A stretch of 64,000 nucleotides of DNA, from positions 40,908 through 104,907 of the forward strand of contig CAMDFN010000006.1 in the NCBI GenBank assembly GCA_945897565.1, written 5' to 3'. The DNA comes from Chryseobacterium gleum. Lineage in GTDB: Bacteria > Bacteroidota > Bacteroidia > Flavobacteriales_D > Crocinitomicaceae. Of the stretch, positions 9,383 to 18,261 are shown one piece after another. Each line of letters starts with the position of its first letter. Position 1 is the first letter of the stretch. The position numbers and the translations under genes were made by a program. The notes beneath the pieces are model-generated. The model was not told the DNA's origin, did not search any database, and worked only from the letters and a program-made list of their open reading frames with translations.

Positions 9383-12190
9383 TTAGTGTGCCTCGAGCCA
9401 ATTAGGTGCTGTTTTCATTTCGACCTCCATTGGCACTTCCATTGAAACCGCATCTTCCATGGCTATTTTGACCAATTTTTGCATCTGTTCGATTTCGTTC
9501 ACGTGCACATCAAATACAAGCTCATCGTGTACTTGTAAAATCATTTTTGATTGAAGGTTTTCTTTGCTCATGGCGCGGTGAACAGCCACCATGGCCAACT
9601 TGATGATATCCGCTGCAGATCCCTGGATAGGCGCATTAATGGCGTTTCGTTCCGCAAAACCACGCACTACAGCATTCGCAGAATGAATGTCTGGCAAATA
9701 ACGGCGGCGCTTCAAGATAGTTTCTACATAGCCCAACTCTCTTGCTTGCGCAATCACTTTATCCATGTACGTTTTGATGGTCCCGTACTGTTCAAAATAC
9801 GCATCGATAATTCCTTTTGCTTCGGTGCGAGAAATCTGAAGGTTTTGCGCCAAACCGAATGCTGACTGGCCATATATGATGCCAAAATTGACCGCTTTAG
9901 CAGCGCTGCGCTGTTCTCTTGTGACCTCATCGATAGGCGTGTGAAATACTTTAGCAGCGGTGGCGGCGTGGATGTCTTGGCCGCTTTTGAAGGCGGCAAT
10001 CATGTTGTGGTCACCAGAAAGTGCTGCAATAATGCGCAATTCTATCTGCGAATAATCTACCGCCATGAGTTGAAAATCTGCCGAGCGGGCCACAAAAGCG
10101 CGGCGTATTTCTCGGCCTTTGGCCGAGCGCACTGGAATATTCTGCAAATTGGGGTTGTTTGAACTTAGGCGCCCCGTTGCAGTAACGGTTTGCATAAAAT
10201 TAGTGTGTATCCGGCCGTCAATAGGGTCGCAAAGCGTTGGCAAAGGATCTACATAAGTGCTCTTGAGCTTGCGCAACTGGCGGTACTCCAAAATATGGCC
10301 AATTATTGGGTGGTCGTGTTCGTGCTTTTGAAGTACGTCTTCTGATGTGGCATATTGACCTGTTTTGGTCTTTTTAGCCTTGCTAGAAATTTGTAGTTTT
10401 TCAAAGAGTATTTCTCCGAGTTGTTTGGGAGAATCTAGGTTGAATGCTTCACCTGCGAGTTCTTTGATTTGCTGATCTAAATCAGTCAGGCGCTCATCGA
10501 GTTCTTTTGAAAAAGCATGAAGGGCTGCGGTGTCAATGGCAATTCCTTCTTGTTCGATATCCTTGAGTACCATGACAAGCGGCATTTCTACGTCGTAAAA
10601 TAAGTGGTGCAAGTGTGGTTTTTCAATTTCTGGCTCGAGTAGTTTTTTGAGCTGAAAAGTGATGTCGGCATCTTCGCAAGCGTAATCTTTGACTTGCGCG
10701 GGGGTCAAATCTGCCATGTTGCCTTGGTTCTTGCCTTTTTTTCCGAGAAGCGCTTCAATAGCAACTGGCTGGTAATTGAGGTAATAAGTAGCTAGAAAAT
10801 CCATGCTTTGTTTAGACTCCGGATTGATCAAGTATTGAGCGATCATGGTGTCAAAAAGTGGCCCCTTGAGCTCAATGCCATAACGGTGCAGAACTTTCAA
10901 GTCATATTTAAGGTTATGTGCGATTTTTTCAATAGAGATGTCCTCAAAAACCAACGCAAATTCATGAATAATCGCTTTTGCGCCTTCAAATTCATTCGGG
11001 ACCGCCACATAAAAAGCTTCGCGCGCTTTATAAGAAAAGGAGAAACCAACTAAGTCGGCATGCAGCGCATCTATGGAAGTGGTTTCGGTATCAAAGCAAA
11101 CCTCGCTTTGTACCAATAGCAAATTGAGCAATTCTTTTCGCTCCTCAGCAGAAGTTATCAAGTGGTAGCTCGGCTTTTCTGTTGCAATGGTTTTGTAGTT
11201 TGACGTTGGCGCTGCTTCTTGTGGCTCGAGCATGCTTTGCATCCCAAATAAATCGAGCTGGGCGGCTTCTTTTTGCGCGGCTGTCTGCGTCACTACAATT
11301 TCTTCACCAATTACTCGCTTGGCGAGGGTCCGAAATTCTAGCTCCGTAAAAATATCTCTCACGGCGTCTGCGTTTACCGGACAAATTTCGAGGTCTTTTT
11401 CGTTGAACTCAACAGGTACATCTCGGATGATTGTAGCCAACGACTTAGACATCAGGCCTTGTTGCTGAAAATTCTCAACGTTTTCTTTTTGCTTGCCTTT
11501 GAGCTCGTGCACATGGGCAAACAGTCCTTCCATGGAGCCATATTTAGCGACCAACAACTTGGCTGTTTTTTCACCGATGCCTGGAATGCCTGGGATATTA
11601 TCTGATGCATCGCCCCACAAACCTAGAATATCAATGACCTGCATTGGATTGCTGATCTCAAACTTTTCACAGACTTCCTTAACGCCCATAATTTCTGGCG
11701 GATTTCCACCTCTGCCAGGTTTGTACATAAATGTCTGCGGGCTCACTAGCTGGGCGTAATCTTTATCGGGAGTCATCATGTAGGTGATAAAACCCCTTGG
11801 CTCGGCTAATTTAGCAACTGTTCCAATGACGTCGTCGGCTTCAAAACCAGCAACTTCTAAAATGGGAATATTAAATGCCTGAACAATTTGCTTAATAGGC
11901 TGAATCATCGAGCGGATGTCTTCGGGCATTTGTTCGCGCTGTGCTTTGTATTCGATATATTCTTCTTGGCGCTGCGTAGAGCCGCCGGGAGGATCGAAAA
12001 CAACCGCAATATGAGTAGGTTGCTCTGTTTTGAGGATGTCTATCAGTACATTGGTAAATCCAAAAGCAGCCGACGTATTTTCTCCTTTTGAATTGACGCG
12101 TGGGTTTTTGGCGAAAGCGAAATATGCTCTATAAATGAGCGCATAAGCATCGAGTAAAAATAGTTTTTTGGGTGCGGAAGGTGTCAGCAT
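9383..12190 (-). CDS. polA: DNA polymerase I
   Basis: A 935-residue full-length PolA with all three domains. The 5' nuclease occupies roughly 1-300 (LLDAYALIYRAYFAF at the start, then AVVFDPPGG and DDVIGT). The 3'-5' exonuclease spans about 345-540 and keeps its acidic residues (FDTETTS, AHNLKYDLK, YACEDADI), so proofreading should be active. The polymerase domain runs to the end, with motif A DYSQIELR, the O-helix region and motif C VHDELVFDV. It removes RNA primers and fills gaps during replication and repair. It shares one base with the small lipoprotein gene upstream, suggesting a transcription unit with the M20 peptidase: M20, lipoprotein, polA. Confidence 0.97.
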   Translation of the reverse strand: MLTPSAPKKLFLLDAYALIYRAYFAFAKNPRVNSKGENTSAAFGFTNVLIDILKTEQPTHIAVVFDPPGGSTQRQEEYIEYKAQREQMPEDIRSMIQPIKQIVQAFNIPILEVAGFEADDVIGTVAKLAEPRGFITYMMTPDKDYAQLVSPQTFMYKPGRGGNPPEIMGVKEVCEKFEISNPMQVIDILGLWGDASDNIPGIPGIGEKTAKLLVAKYGSMEGLFAHVHELKGKQKENVENFQQQGLMSKSLATIIRDVPVEFNEKDLEICPVNADAVRDIFTELEFRTLAKRVIGEEIVVTQTAAQKEAAQLDLFGMQSMLEPQEAAPTSNYKTIATEKPSYHLITSAEERKELLNLLLVQSEVCFDTETTSIDALHADLVGFSFSYKAREAFYVAVPNEFEGAKAIIHEFALVFEDISIEKIAHNLKYDLKVLHRYGIELKGPLFDTMIAQYLINPESKQSMDFLATYYLNYQPVAIEALLGKKGKNQGNMADLTPAQVKDYACEDADITFQLKKLLEPEIEKPHLHHLFYDVEMPLVMVLKDIEQEGIAIDTAALHAFSKELDERLTDLDQQIKELAGEAFNLDSPKQLGEILFEKLQISSKAKKTKTGQYATSEDVLQKHEHDHPIIGHILEYRQLRKLKSTYVDPLPTLCDPIDGRIHTNFMQTVTATGRLSSNNPNLQNIPVRSAKGREIRRAFVARSADFQLMAVDYSQIELRIIAALSGDHNMIAAFKSGQDIHAATAAKVFHTPIDEVTREQRSAAKAVNFGIIYGQSAFGLAQNLQISRTEAKGIIDAYFEQYGTIKTYMDKVIAQARELGYVETILKRRRYLPDIHSANAVVRGFAERNAINAPIQGSAADIIKLAMVAVHRAMSKENLQSKMILQVHDELVFDVHVNEIEQMQKLVKIAMEDAVSMEVPMEVEMKTAPNWLEAH

Positions 12191-12660
12191 CAGAAAGTGG
12201 GAAAGTAAGGTATAAACTGAGCGGGGGCTATTTGTGTTTCTTTGGAAACAGGCAGTGATTTATACAAGAACAAAACACCAACAGAAGGATATCCGGTGAT
12301 TTTAACTTGCACCATTGCTTTTTTTGATGCTTTGTATGCTGTTGTGATGAAGCCGGGCTCTGGAATAATGCGCAGTGGAACTTTGAGCTCTGCTTGGCGA
12401 TGCGCCTTTATTTTGATCGGGTCGTCAATATAAAGTTGACCAACTTTTTGCTGATCGATGAACAGCTCAAAACTACCTGGCTTCATTTTGACGGGCACCC
12501 ATAGTTTATTCTGAACATGAAAGCCCGCTTTGCACTTGATCAGTTGGCCAGTAAATTGCTCCATTTCTGTGCCGTCAAAACTGATCATTTCAATGGGTTC
12601 TTCCAGGCTTTTGCAAGCAACTAAGGTGCATAATAGAGCAAATACAACGAATTGTTTCAT
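12190..12660 (-). CDS. Small lipoprotein, possibly LEA14-like
   Basis: A 156-residue protein with a lipoprotein signal peptide: hydrophobic core then LVACKS, giving Cys16 as the lipidated residue. The rest is beta-rich, with a pattern (NKLWVPVKMKPGSFELFIDQQKVG, then KAHRQAELKVPLRI) resembling late-embryogenesis-abundant type 2 (LEA14) Ig-like folds found in many Bacteroidota lipoproteins. No catalytic residues are apparent. Its stop overlaps the polA start by one base, and it starts 2 bases after the M20 dipeptidase stop, so the three are probably co-transcribed. The family assignment is tentative. Confidence 0.75.
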   Translation of the reverse strand: MKQFVVFALLCTLVACKSLEEPIEMISFDGTEMEQFTGQLIKCKAGFHVQNKLWVPVKMKPGSFELFIDQQKVGQLYIDDPIKIKAHRQAELKVPLRIIPEPGFITTAYKASKKAMVQVKITGYPSVGVLFLYKSLPVSKETQIAPAQFIPYFPTF

Positions 12661-12662
12661 GC

Positions 12663-14045
12663 TTAGAGTTGACTGAAATTTTTGAAAAAATAAGGGATGG
12701 TCTCAATTCCTTTATAAAAATTAAATAAACCGAAATGCTCATTAGGGCTATGAATTGCATCGCTATCTAAACCAAAGCCCATTAAAATAGTTTTCAGACC
12801 CAATTCTTGTTCAAACATCGCTATGATAGGAATACTGCCTCCGCTGCGGACCGGAATTGGTGTTTTTCCGAATGTTTTTTCATACGCCTGACTTGCTGCT
12901 GCATAAGCCGCTGAGTCTGTTGGTGTCACTACGGGTTGGCCACCATGATGAGGCGTCACCTTTACACGCACGCTTAAAGGCGCTATTTTTTCAAAATGAG
13001 TTTGAAATAAGGCTGTGATTTCTTCAGGGTCTTGGTCTGGAACCAAGCGCATCGATATTTTAGCAAATGCCTTTGAGGCAATTACTGTTTTGGCACCTTC
13101 GCCAATATAGCCACCCCAAATGCCATTTACATCTAGTGTGGGGCGAATAGAGCCGCGCTCCATGGTGCTGTAGCCTTTTTCGCCGTGTGTAGCAGCGATG
13201 TCTAGCGCAGCGCAATAAGCTTGCTCAGAAAACGGGGCTTTGGCCATTTCTGCGCGGTCTTCGTCGGAAAGCTCCACCACTTTATCGTAAAACCCCGGCA
13301 CCGTAATGCGCATGTTTGCGTCGTGCAAACTAGCGATCATTTGCGTGAGGACATTAATTGGATTGGCCACACAACCGCCATAAAGACCGGAATGCAAATC
13401 TCGGTTTGGCCCTGTTACCTCTACCTCTACATAACTCAAGCCGCGCAAACCGGTGGTTACGGAAGGCGTGTCGTTGGAAAGCATTCCGGTATCTGAAACT
13501 AATATGATATCTGCCTTGAGTTTTTGTTTGTTCTCGCTGACAAAAATAGCAAGGTTGGGGCTACCCACTTCTTCTTCACCTTCGATCATGAGCTTGACGT
13601 TGCAAGGTAATTCTTGCGCCTTTAGCATTGCTTCCACCGCTTTCACGTGCATGAAAAACTGTCCTTTGTCGTCGCATGCACCTCTTGCAAAAATAGCGCC
13701 TTCGGGATGAATAGGTGTGGTTTTGATGACGGGTTCAAAAGCTGGTGTGTGCCATAAATCTAGTGGATCAGCAGGCTGCACATCGTAATGACCATACACC
13801 AAAATTGTTGGCAAGGCTGGATCTATGATTTTTTCAGCATAAACGATTGGATGCCCTGCGGTTGGGATCACTTCTACCCCCTCCAAACCTATATCTTTTA
13901 AATGTGTGGCTAGGTGGTTGGCGCAGGCAGCTACATCTTGCTGAAAAGTGGGGTCTGCAGAAACAGATGGGATACGCAAAAGCGCAAAGAGTTCAGTAAC
14001 AAATCTGTCTTTGTGCTGTCCAATAAATTGTTGTGTTTTTTCCAT
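12663..14045 (-). CDS. M20-family dipeptidase / peptidase
   Basis: About 460 residues of the M20/M28 metallopeptidase family. Zinc-site motifs occur in order: YGHYDVQP, the aspartate in GACDDKGQFFMHVKA, and EGEEEVGSPNL with its catalytic Glu pair, followed by the lid/dimerisation domain and the final HSPNEHF His. The length and sequence style fit cytosolic dipeptidases of the PepV/CNDP-like group, which hydrolyse dipeptides. No signal peptide is seen. The start is taken at the ATG at 14045 (MEKTQQFIGQHK); two upstream in-frame ATGs would add 2-6 residues and are equally possible. It begins a same-strand run with the lipoprotein gene and polA. Confidence 0.9.
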   Translation of the reverse strand: MEKTQQFIGQHKDRFVTELFALLRIPSVSADPTFQQDVAACANHLATHLKDIGLEGVEVIPTAGHPIVYAEKIIDPALPTILVYGHYDVQPADPLDLWHTPAFEPVIKTTPIHPEGAIFARGACDDKGQFFMHVKAVEAMLKAQELPCNVKLMIEGEEEVGSPNLAIFVSENKQKLKADIILVSDTGMLSNDTPSVTTGLRGLSYVEVEVTGPNRDLHSGLYGGCVANPINVLTQMIASLHDANMRITVPGFYDKVVELSDEDRAEMAKAPFSEQAYCAALDIAATHGEKGYSTMERGSIRPTLDVNGIWGGYIGEGAKTVIASKAFAKISMRLVPDQDPEEITALFQTHFEKIAPLSVRVKVTPHHGGQPVVTPTDSAAYAAASQAYEKTFGKTPIPVRSGGSIPIIAMFEQELGLKTILMGFGLDSDAIHSPNEHFGLFNFYKGIETIPYFFKNFSQL

Positions 14046-14084
14046 ATTCATTCTATACTTCAAAGTTGCGAAAAATCGCTGTGT

Positions 14085-14114
14085 TTTGTGGCGTCAGAGT
14101 TTATATTAATTTTG
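14085..14114 (+). promoter_or_regulatory. Promoter of the choice-of-anchor L gene (TTTG / TAATTTTG)
   Basis: TTTG at 14085-14088 and TAATTTTG at 14107-14114 are separated by 18 bases, close to the consensus layout of Bacteroidetes housekeeping promoters (-33 TTTG, -7 TAnnTTTG). The ATG at 14164 is 49 bases downstream. Confidence 0.6.
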
Positions 14115-14163
14115 TAATGCAACTATATTGTCAATATTGACGTCTAAACGACAACTTGCACAT

Positions 14164-16506
14164 ATGAAACATTTACTACACCTCGTCTTTTTATTTTCAA
14201 TAGGGTCTCTACTCGCTCAACCCATTGCTGTTTCGACAACCCAAACCCCACAACAATTAGTAGACAACGTCTTGTTGGGTTTTGGTGTAACGGCTTTCAA
14301 TGTCACTATCAACGGCAACCCTGGCTTGGCCAATACAGCACAAGGAAATGTAGGTTACTTCACCAACACCAACCCTGCTTTTCCAATTTCGAATGGTTTG
14401 GTATTGACTACGGGTAATGCAATAGCGGCTATTGGGCCGAATTCCGGCACTTCCTTTACCAACAATGCCCCAGCAACGGCTAGTGTTGCTTCGGACCCAC
14501 ACCTCAATGATATTGCAGCGGGTGGCGTAACAAACGGTGTGGTTTTAGAATTCGATTTTATTCCGTCAGGAGACACCTTAGTTTTCAATTACATGTTTGG
14601 CTCAGATGAATATCCTGAGTTTTCACCATCCACCTTCAACGACGCCTTTGGTTTGTTCTTGTGGGGGCCAGGCATTTCTGGAACTTATGCATTGCCTGGT
14701 TATCCTAATGGCGGTGCCAATATTGCCACCATTCCCGGTGGTATTCCCGTCACTATTAACAACGTAGGAGATGTGTCCAACACCCAATATTACGTCTTTA
14801 ACGAGGCTGCTTCAACGCTCACTTATGGCGATGCGATTCAATACGACGGCACCACCGTTTTGCTCACCGCAGCAGCAAGTGTACAATGTAACCAGTTGTA
14901 TCACATCAAATTAGCCATTTCCAATGTAGGTGACCAATCCTACGACTCCGGTGTTTTCTTAGAAGCTGGTTCATTTAGTTCCGCAGCAGTAGATGTTGCT
15001 GTTGCTACGGTTTCTGGCGACAGCACCATTATTGAAGGCTGTACCTATGCCGACTTTATCTTTACCCGCCCTCCAGGACAAGTAAACGACACCCTTATCA
15101 TCAACTATACTATTGGTGGTGTTGCCCAACAAGGGATTGACTACAACACACTTCCCAACCCAATTACTTTTTTACCCGGCGAAGACACCGTAATTATCAA
15201 CCTCACACCAACCCAAGACGGCATCAACGAAGGTTTTGAGTCTGTGGTTATTACCGTACAATTGATCAACCCATGTGGTGATACCATTACCTCATCTGGT
15301 ACTATATATATCGGAGAAGGCCCCATCATAAATATCACCGGCAACAACCCAACGGTATATTGTGCAGCTGACAGCGTTTGGCTAACAGCAAGCGCCTCGG
15401 GTGGTTACGCACCATACGACTACGCTTGGGAAAACTTAGCCGGCATGAGTCTCGGCACCAACGACTCCATTTCAGTGGGTATAGGCCAAAATGGCACCAT
15501 GTATTATTTAGTAACCGCTACAGACAACTGTGACTTCACACAAACCGATACAGTAACCGTCACTATGAACCAAACACTAGCTATAGATACCATTTATGTG
15601 GGGCCGTCTACCTGTGTGCCGACTGGTTTTGTTTCTGTACAAGCCTCAGGTACGCAAGGTGTGCCACAATACAACTGGACCGGCCCAGGGCCAAATGGCT
15701 TCATTGACGCCTCTGTTTGGCAAAACATTCCTTCTGGTTGGTATTATATCACCATTGAAGACAACGTTTGTACCGTTAGTGACAGCGCCTTTGTCGATGT
15801 ACTCGACCCACCTGTTGCAGAATTCAGCGCAAGCGTCACAACAGGCTGTGCACCATTCAGTGTTACCTTTACCAACACAAGCCAGAACGCCAGTACCTAT
15901 AATTGGAACTTTGGCGACGGACAAACCGGCAACAGCAACGACCTCAGTGCACAAAACCACGTTTTCGATGTGCCTTTTGGTACTTACACTGTTCAGCTCA
16001 CCGCCAATCAAGGCCCACAATGTTCAGATGTTGCGTCTATTACCATCACCGTAAATGTATGTGGTTGTACAGATCCGCTTGGTACCAACTACAACCCGCT
16101 TGCAAATGTCAACGATGGTTCTTGTGTATACCCAACAGGTTGTACTGACCCATTAGCGCTCAATTACGATCCAAACGCACTCATCGAAGACGGCAGCTGT
16201 CAATACGCCATCCCAGAAGTCATTGCGCCAAATGTTTTCAGCCCGAACGCAGACAACAACAACGAAACATTCTACCTCGACACCAAAAATGTCATCTCCT
16301 TGCAACTCATTATCATGAACCGCTGGGGCAATGTCTTAATGGATGTTACCTCTGTAGACCTCATCAACAACAACCCCGCTTGGGATGGCAAAATCAACGG
16401 AGAAGCCGCAAGTGAAGGTGTCTACTTTTATAAGTACATCGGAGCTGGCCTCAACAACCAAGAGGTGAGCGGCCACGGTTTCTTGCATTTGGTTGACAAA
16501 AAATAA
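14164..16506 (+). CDS. T9SS type B sorted cell-surface protein with choice-of-anchor L and PKD domains
   Basis: About 780 residues. I start at the ATG at 14164, which gives a clean signal peptide (MKHLLHLVFLFSIGSLLAQ); a TTG upstream would bury it. Domains in order: choice-of-anchor L (about 20-270, with GLVLTTGNA and FNYMFGSDEYPEF); a beta-sandwich repeat region (about 275-390); Ig-like segments (about 395-550); a PKD domain (about 555-640, NWNFGDG); two Cys-paired repeats of the form CTDP-NY-P-DGSC; and a gliding-motility-type (type B) C-terminal sorting domain with NVFSPNADNNNETF and NRWGNVL. Such proteins are exported by T9SS and attached to the surface as adhesin-like factors. Followed by a strong terminator. 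Confidence 0.92.
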   Translation: MKHLLHLVFLFSIGSLLAQPIAVSTTQTPQQLVDNVLLGFGVTAFNVTINGNPGLANTAQGNVGYFTNTNPAFPISNGLVLTTGNAIAAIGPNSGTSFTNNAPATASVASDPHLNDIAAGGVTNGVVLEFDFIPSGDTLVFNYMFGSDEYPEFSPSTFNDAFGLFLWGPGISGTYALPGYPNGGANIATIPGGIPVTINNVGDVSNTQYYVFNEAASTLTYGDAIQYDGTTVLLTAAASVQCNQLYHIKLAISNVGDQSYDSGVFLEAGSFSSAAVDVAVATVSGDSTIIEGCTYADFIFTRPPGQVNDTLIINYTIGGVAQQGIDYNTLPNPITFLPGEDTVIINLTPTQDGINEGFESVVITVQLINPCGDTITSSGTIYIGEGPIINITGNNPTVYCAADSVWLTASASGGYAPYDYAWENLAGMSLGTNDSISVGIGQNGTMYYLVTATDNCDFTQTDTVTVTMNQTLAIDTIYVGPSTCVPTGFVSVQASGTQGVPQYNWTGPGPNGFIDASVWQNIPSGWYYITIEDNVCTVSDSAFVDVLDPPVAEFSASVTTGCAPFSVTFTNTSQNASTYNWNFGDGQTGNSNDLSAQNHVFDVPFGTYTVQLTANQGPQCSDVASITITVNVCGCTDPLGTNYNPLANVNDGSCVYPTGCTDPLALNYDPNALIEDGSCQYAIPEVIAPNVFSPNADNNNETFYLDTKNVISLQLIIMNRWGNVLMDVTSVDLINNNPAWDGKINGEAASEGVYFYKYIGAGLNNQEVSGHGFLHLVDKK

Positions 16507-16508
16507 TG

Positions 16509-16534
16509 AAAAGGGGGCTAAGGCCTCCTTTTTT
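16509..16534 (+). terminator. Rho-independent terminator after the T9SS gene
   Basis: Stem AAGGGGGC / GCCTCCTT with TAAG tetraloop (one G-T pair), flanked by A and T runs. The GGGGCTAAGGCC core is identical to the terminator after icd. Confidence 0.85.
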
Positions 16535-16549
16535 ATGGTACAACATCTG

Positions 16550-16557
16550 TACATTTG
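16550..16557 (+). promoter_or_regulatory. -7 promoter element (TACATTTG) of the peptide-binding protein gene
   Basis: Matches TAnnTTTG directly after the terminator and 9 bases before the ATG at 16567, implying a very short mRNA leader. No convincing -33 TTTG. Confidence 0.5.
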
Positions 16558-16566
16558 TTTCTATCA

Positions 16567-18255
16567 ATGAAGCAAAATAAAATCATTTGGATCAGTTTAG
16601 TTCTAGCACTTGTTGGGCTAATCTTATATTTTGCTACACCAAAAAACACAAGTGCTAAAGGCGCAAAAGCATACGGTGGTGTCCTGAGAATAAGTTCAAA
16701 AAGCAAAAAACTCACTCTCTTTCCGCTGGCCGATAACACCTTAGAGCAGCAACGCATTCAACAACTCATTTTTGAACCCTTACTCAAGCCTGCGCAAAAC
16801 GAACGGGGTTGGCGCTATTGCTTGGCTTCTCAAATCAAGCTGAATGAAAAAAGAAACCAAGTCGTTATCCACTTGAAGAAAAACATACATTTTACTGATA
16901 ATCCTTGCTTCCGTTTTCATACATCAGAACTAACTGCAGAAGACGTCGCTTATAGCCTCAGCTTAGCGTGTACACAACAAGACAAAATTCAACAAGAATT
17001 ATTATTGCCTAAAATGATAGTTGGCGGGGAACACTTCTATCACAACAAGTCCAACCCAATTCAAACCTATGTTTCAGGGATTCGTGTATTAGACAACTAT
17101 ACTTTACAAATAGAACTAACCAGTGCTTACAATCACTTTTTAAATCTATTGACTAGCCCAGGCCTAGGAGTTTTAAGTAAACAAGCCGCCAAGTATTATG
17201 GGAGTCAAATCGCAAACCATCCTGTTGGAACGGGTCCGTTTATGCTTCAAAATGAAGAAGGGAAGCTATATATTTTTGAGCGCAACAATGCCTATTGGCG
17301 AAACGACAAACACGGTAATCAACTCCCTTATCTCGACCGCGTTGAGTTGACTTGTGGTGTACAGGGTCAAATGGCACACAAACTTTTCTTAAAAAACAAA
17401 CTAGACTTACTTTTCGACCTCCCTATCGATGACCTCAGAGAAGCCTTTGGCACACTCAACGATGCCAAGTTAGGTAAAAACCCACTGCACGAAGTATATA
17501 TCAAGACGGCCGCAAAGGTGCATTTCATTCAATTCAATTGTAAAGGCCCATTTCAAAATGTGGCTGTCAGGAAAGCTTTTGCCCTTGTCATTGACATAAA
17601 AACCATTTGCGCGGACGTTTTGAAAGGAGAAGGGCAACCATTAAATGGGCTATTTATCCCCACCCAAAAACATTACAAAAACAACTTACTCATTTCAGAC
17701 ACCAGAGACATCTCACTAAAGATAACGCAAGCAAAGTTATTGCTTGCACAGGCAGGTTATGATGCACAACACCCATTTCCACCCATTGTTTTTTACGTTG
17801 GGGGGGCAAGAAATACTTTGGCATACAAATGGGCAGAAGCAACAGTGCAAATGCTCAAAAAAGCGTTGCGCATTCGCGTGGTACTCAAAGAGGAAAATGT
17901 ACCCAAGCAACAAAGCACTAAAAATAATGGCGTAATGTGGCGCAGTGGATGGGTTGGCGACTACCCCGGTGCGGAATCCTATCTAAGGTTGTTTTATAGT
18001 GGTGCTCAAAATCCAATCACTTTTGATCATAGCGCTGTAGATGCGTTTTATTTGGCCTCTGTGCGTGCCAAAACGCGTAAAAATTGTGTGGCTGCGCAGA
18101 TGCGTTGTGAAAAAGCCATTATTGAGCAACAAGCGCTCATCCCGATTTATACAGAAGATTTTATTGTGCTGAATCAATTGCGCTTGAGGGGCCTTCAGTT
18201 AGAAGCTTCCGGAATGCTAGACTTCTCTGAATTGTTTATGAAGGAATTGAAATGA
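16567..18255 (+). CDS. ABC transporter substrate-binding protein, family 5 (DppA/OppA-like)
   Basis: About 562 residues of the extracytoplasmic solute-binding family 5. An N-terminal hydrophobic segment (KIIWISLVLALVGLILYF) acts as a membrane anchor; I see no lipobox. The body has the family pattern: IFEPLLKP, VVIHLKKNIHFTDN, ELTAEDVAYSL, HPVGTGPFML, the YWRND--PYLDRVEL stretch, and VRKAFALVID. Related proteins bind peptides or nickel in the periplasm and deliver them to DppBCDF-type permeases, but no permease or ATPase is nearby, so the partner is encoded elsewhere or the protein has another role. The ATG at 16567 is chosen over an upstream TTG because the promoter element overlaps that TTG. 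Confidence 0.85.
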   Translation: MKQNKIIWISLVLALVGLILYFATPKNTSAKGAKAYGGVLRISSKSKKLTLFPLADNTLEQQRIQQLIFEPLLKPAQNERGWRYCLASQIKLNEKRNQVVIHLKKNIHFTDNPCFRFHTSELTAEDVAYSLSLACTQQDKIQQELLLPKMIVGGEHFYHNKSNPIQTYVSGIRVLDNYTLQIELTSAYNHFLNLLTSPGLGVLSKQAAKYYGSQIANHPVGTGPFMLQNEEGKLYIFERNNAYWRNDKHGNQLPYLDRVELTCGVQGQMAHKLFLKNKLDLLFDLPIDDLREAFGTLNDAKLGKNPLHEVYIKTAAKVHFIQFNCKGPFQNVAVRKAFALVIDIKTICADVLKGEGQPLNGLFIPTQKHYKNNLLISDTRDISLKITQAKLLLAQAGYDAQHPFPPIVFYVGGARNTLAYKWAEATVQMLKKALRIRVVLKEENVPKQQSTKNNGVMWRSGWVGDYPGAESYLRLFYSGAQNPITFDHSAVDAFYLASVRAKTRKNCVAAQMRCEKAIIEQQALIPIYTEDFIVLNQLRLRGLQLEASGMLDFSELFMKELK

Positions 18256-18261
18256 AGTAGC

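Noticed and set aside
15596..16054. 152-residue frame within the T9SS gene (and a 124-residue antisense frame at 15646-16020)
   Set aside because: Out-of-frame shadows of a repetitive Thr/Asn-rich surface protein; the T9SS reading is supported by domains across its length.
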